The notes beneath the pieces were generated by a model. That model saw nothing but the letters and a program-made list of their open reading frames with translations. It was not told the DNA's origin and ran no database searches. From the NCBI GenBank assembly GCA_016293975.1, contig JAEDCW010000045.1, positions 1 through 15,162 on the forward strand: a stretch of 15,162 bases of DNA, in the 5' to 3' direction. Positions 14,269 to 15,162 of the stretch are shown here, in pieces. This DNA comes from Clostridia bacterium (GTDB lineage Bacteria; Bacillota; Clostridia; Christensenellales; CAG-138). The number at the start of each line of letters is the position of its first letter. The stretch's first letter is position 1. The position numbers and the translations under genes were made by a program.

Positions 14269-14955
14269 ATGGTTTATATTCAAACACTGCTAAAGGCTTT
14301 GGCGTCAATCGTCATTCTGTTTTTTCTTGCCAAGCTTATCGGCAACAGACAGATTGCTCAGATGGGTCTGTTTGATTACATATCGGGAATCACAATAGGT
14401 TCAATCGCATCGGAGATGTGTTTTGCCGAGGGCGATGAGATAATTAACGCAATGATCGCACTTACCGTTTACGGCCTTGTGACCGTATGTATAGCAATAG
14501 TGTCGCAAAAAAGTCTTCGACTTCGTACGCTGTTCACCGGAAGGGCTTCGATTCTCTACGACGAGGGCAAGTTTCTCGTGGATAACATGAACAATGCAAG
14601 AGTCGATGTGCACGAGCTATTAGCGTTAGCACGCAATCAAGGTTACTTTGACATGTCAGATGTGCAGACAATTATATTTGAATTCAATGGTGCATTGAGT
14701 ATATTGCCAAAATCAACGAGCAGATATCTCACGCCGGAGGATATGAGTATTAACCCGGCGCAGGATAAAGTCGTTAACAACATTGTCGTAAACGGAAAAA
14801 TTATGCGGCAAACACTTGAAAATGTCGGAAAAAGCGAGGAATGGGTGTTGTCGTCAATCCGCGCTCTAGGCTATGGAGACATCAAGCAGCTGATGCTTGT
14901 GACATTAGACAACAAGGGCGTTTTATCAATATATCCGGAAAGGAAAACAAAATAA
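14269..14955 (+). CDS. DUF421 / YetF-family membrane protein
   Basis: This 228-residue protein matches the YetF family (DUF421) of Bacillota. The N-terminal part has three predicted membrane helices (about 4-24, 34-52 and 57-80) with the typical IGNRQIAQMGLFDYISGITI between the first two. The cytoplasmic part contains the family features GRASILYDEGKF, a helix rich in charged residues, 'SDVQTIIFEFNGALSILPKS' and a closing beta region with VNGKI. In Bacillus the family includes spore-germination-associated and general membrane members, but the function is not settled. I chose the ATG at 14269 because AGGAGG lies about 6-8 nt upstream, whereas the frame opens 13 codons earlier over that Shine-Dalgarno. 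A SpoVT-like gene follows after 65 nt with no terminator between, so they may share a transcript. Confidence 0.9.
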   Translation: MVYIQTLLKALASIVILFFLAKLIGNRQIAQMGLFDYISGITIGSIASEMCFAEGDEIINAMIALTVYGLVTVCIAIVSQKSLRLRTLFTGRASILYDEGKFLVDNMNNARVDVHELLALARNQGYFDMSDVQTIIFEFNGALSILPKSTSRYLTPEDMSINPAQDKVVNNIVVNGKIMRQTLENVGKSEEWVLSSIRALGYGDIKQLMLVTLDNKGVLSIYPERKTK

Positions 14956-15020
14956 TCTGAATACTCTTACCACTGCTACAAATACTATCCACGAAAGCAA
15001 TCCAAGGAGGAACTAAACAC

Positions 15021-15162
15021 ATGAAAGCTACAGGAATTGTCAGACGCATAGACGAACTCGGAAGAGTCGTCATACCTAAGGAGATAAGACGCACGCTGAG
15101 AATCAGAGAAGGCGACCCGTCGCAGATATCATTGACACCGAGCGAAAAGTTCTGTTTTGGTA
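15021..15162 (+). CDS. AbrB/SpoVT-type transcriptional regulator, N-terminal part (cut by window end)
   Basis: The visible start MKATGIVRRIDELGRVVIPK followed by EIRRTLRIREGDP is the swapped-hairpin AbrB DNA-binding domain in the form seen in SpoVT and close AbrB proteins of clostridia and bacilli. SpoVT acts as a global regulator in the forespore; homologues also occur in non-sporulating anaerobes. The ATG follows AAGGAGG by 10 nt. After GDP the frame reads SQISLTPSEKFCFG, unlike the family, while the +1-shifted frame reads DIIDTERKVLFW, which aligns better with the usual ...IDTEGEVIF... pattern. A single-base loss near 15126-15133 is therefore possible. The C-terminal part (a GAF-like domain in SpoVT) is not in the window. 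Confidence 0.78.
   Translation, partial: MKATGIVRRIDELGRVVIPKEIRRTLRIREGDPSQISLTPSEKFCFG

Noticed and set aside
1..15162. CRISPR arrays, insertion sequences, toxin-antitoxin or phage-defence genes
   Set aside because: No spaced direct repeats, transposase genes, integrases or defence domains were recognised on either strand.

Overview
The window looks like a chromosomal segment of an anaerobic, low-to-mid GC Bacillota. The evidence is an indolepyruvate:ferredoxin oxidoreductase (oxygen-sensitive, ferredoxin-linked amino-acid fermentation), PcrA rather than an E. coli-like UvrD set-up, an NAD-dependent ligase with the variant 'EYKFDG...TRGNG' active-site text, a YetF/DUF421 membrane protein, a SpoVT/AbrB-type protein, and strong AGGAGG Shine-Dalgarno sites throughout. 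Eubacteriales/Peptostreptococcales such as Mogibacterium-like (Anaerovoracaceae) organisms would fit, but that placement is inference from remembered protein styles, not from a search.

Left part (1-7300, minus strand). Read in the direction of transcription, a gene train runs iorA - iorB - (hairpin) - MalY/PatB-type PLP enzyme - (hairpin, extended -10 promoter) - DUF4438 protein - pcrA - ligA (cut by the window start). iorA/iorB are 4 nt apart, DUF4438/pcrA 1 nt apart and pcrA/ligA 7 nt apart, so these are tightly coupled pairs. The aminotransferase-fold enzyme next to IorAB suggests a catabolic branch: aromatic amino acid to arylpyruvate to arylacetyl-CoA with reduced ferredoxin. DUF4438-pcrA-ligA seems to be a separate transcription unit for DNA maintenance.

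Middle (7300-9000, plus strand). A divergently transcribed MFS transporter of the SLC45/GPH-like type has its own sigma-A-type promoter and a probable terminator.

9000-12550 is a low-density, decaying stretch on the minus strand. It holds a GNAT acetyltransferase gene broken by one in-frame stop and two frameshifts, a signal-peptide plus C-terminal-anchor surface protein with cysteine-rich repeats, and a MerR-family regulator split in two by a -1 shift but still preceded by a classical 19-bp-spacer MerR promoter. The stretch ends at the 3' side of tRNA-Leu(GAG). It resembles an eroding accessory region next to a tRNA gene, although no integrase or att repeat is visible.

Right part (12550-15162). 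tRNA-Leu(GAG) has a perfect consensus promoter; then come mnmA (tRNA 2-thiouridylase) on the minus strand and, divergently on the plus strand, a DUF421/YetF membrane protein followed by the start of a SpoVT/AbrB-like regulator cut by the window end and possibly frameshifted.

I see no CRISPR array, insertion sequence or defence system. No clear new multi-gene system is present. The items most worth a second look are the split MerR with its intact operator, the IorAB-PLP enzyme operon with a GAAA-capped hairpin between its genes, and the decayed GNAT gene.
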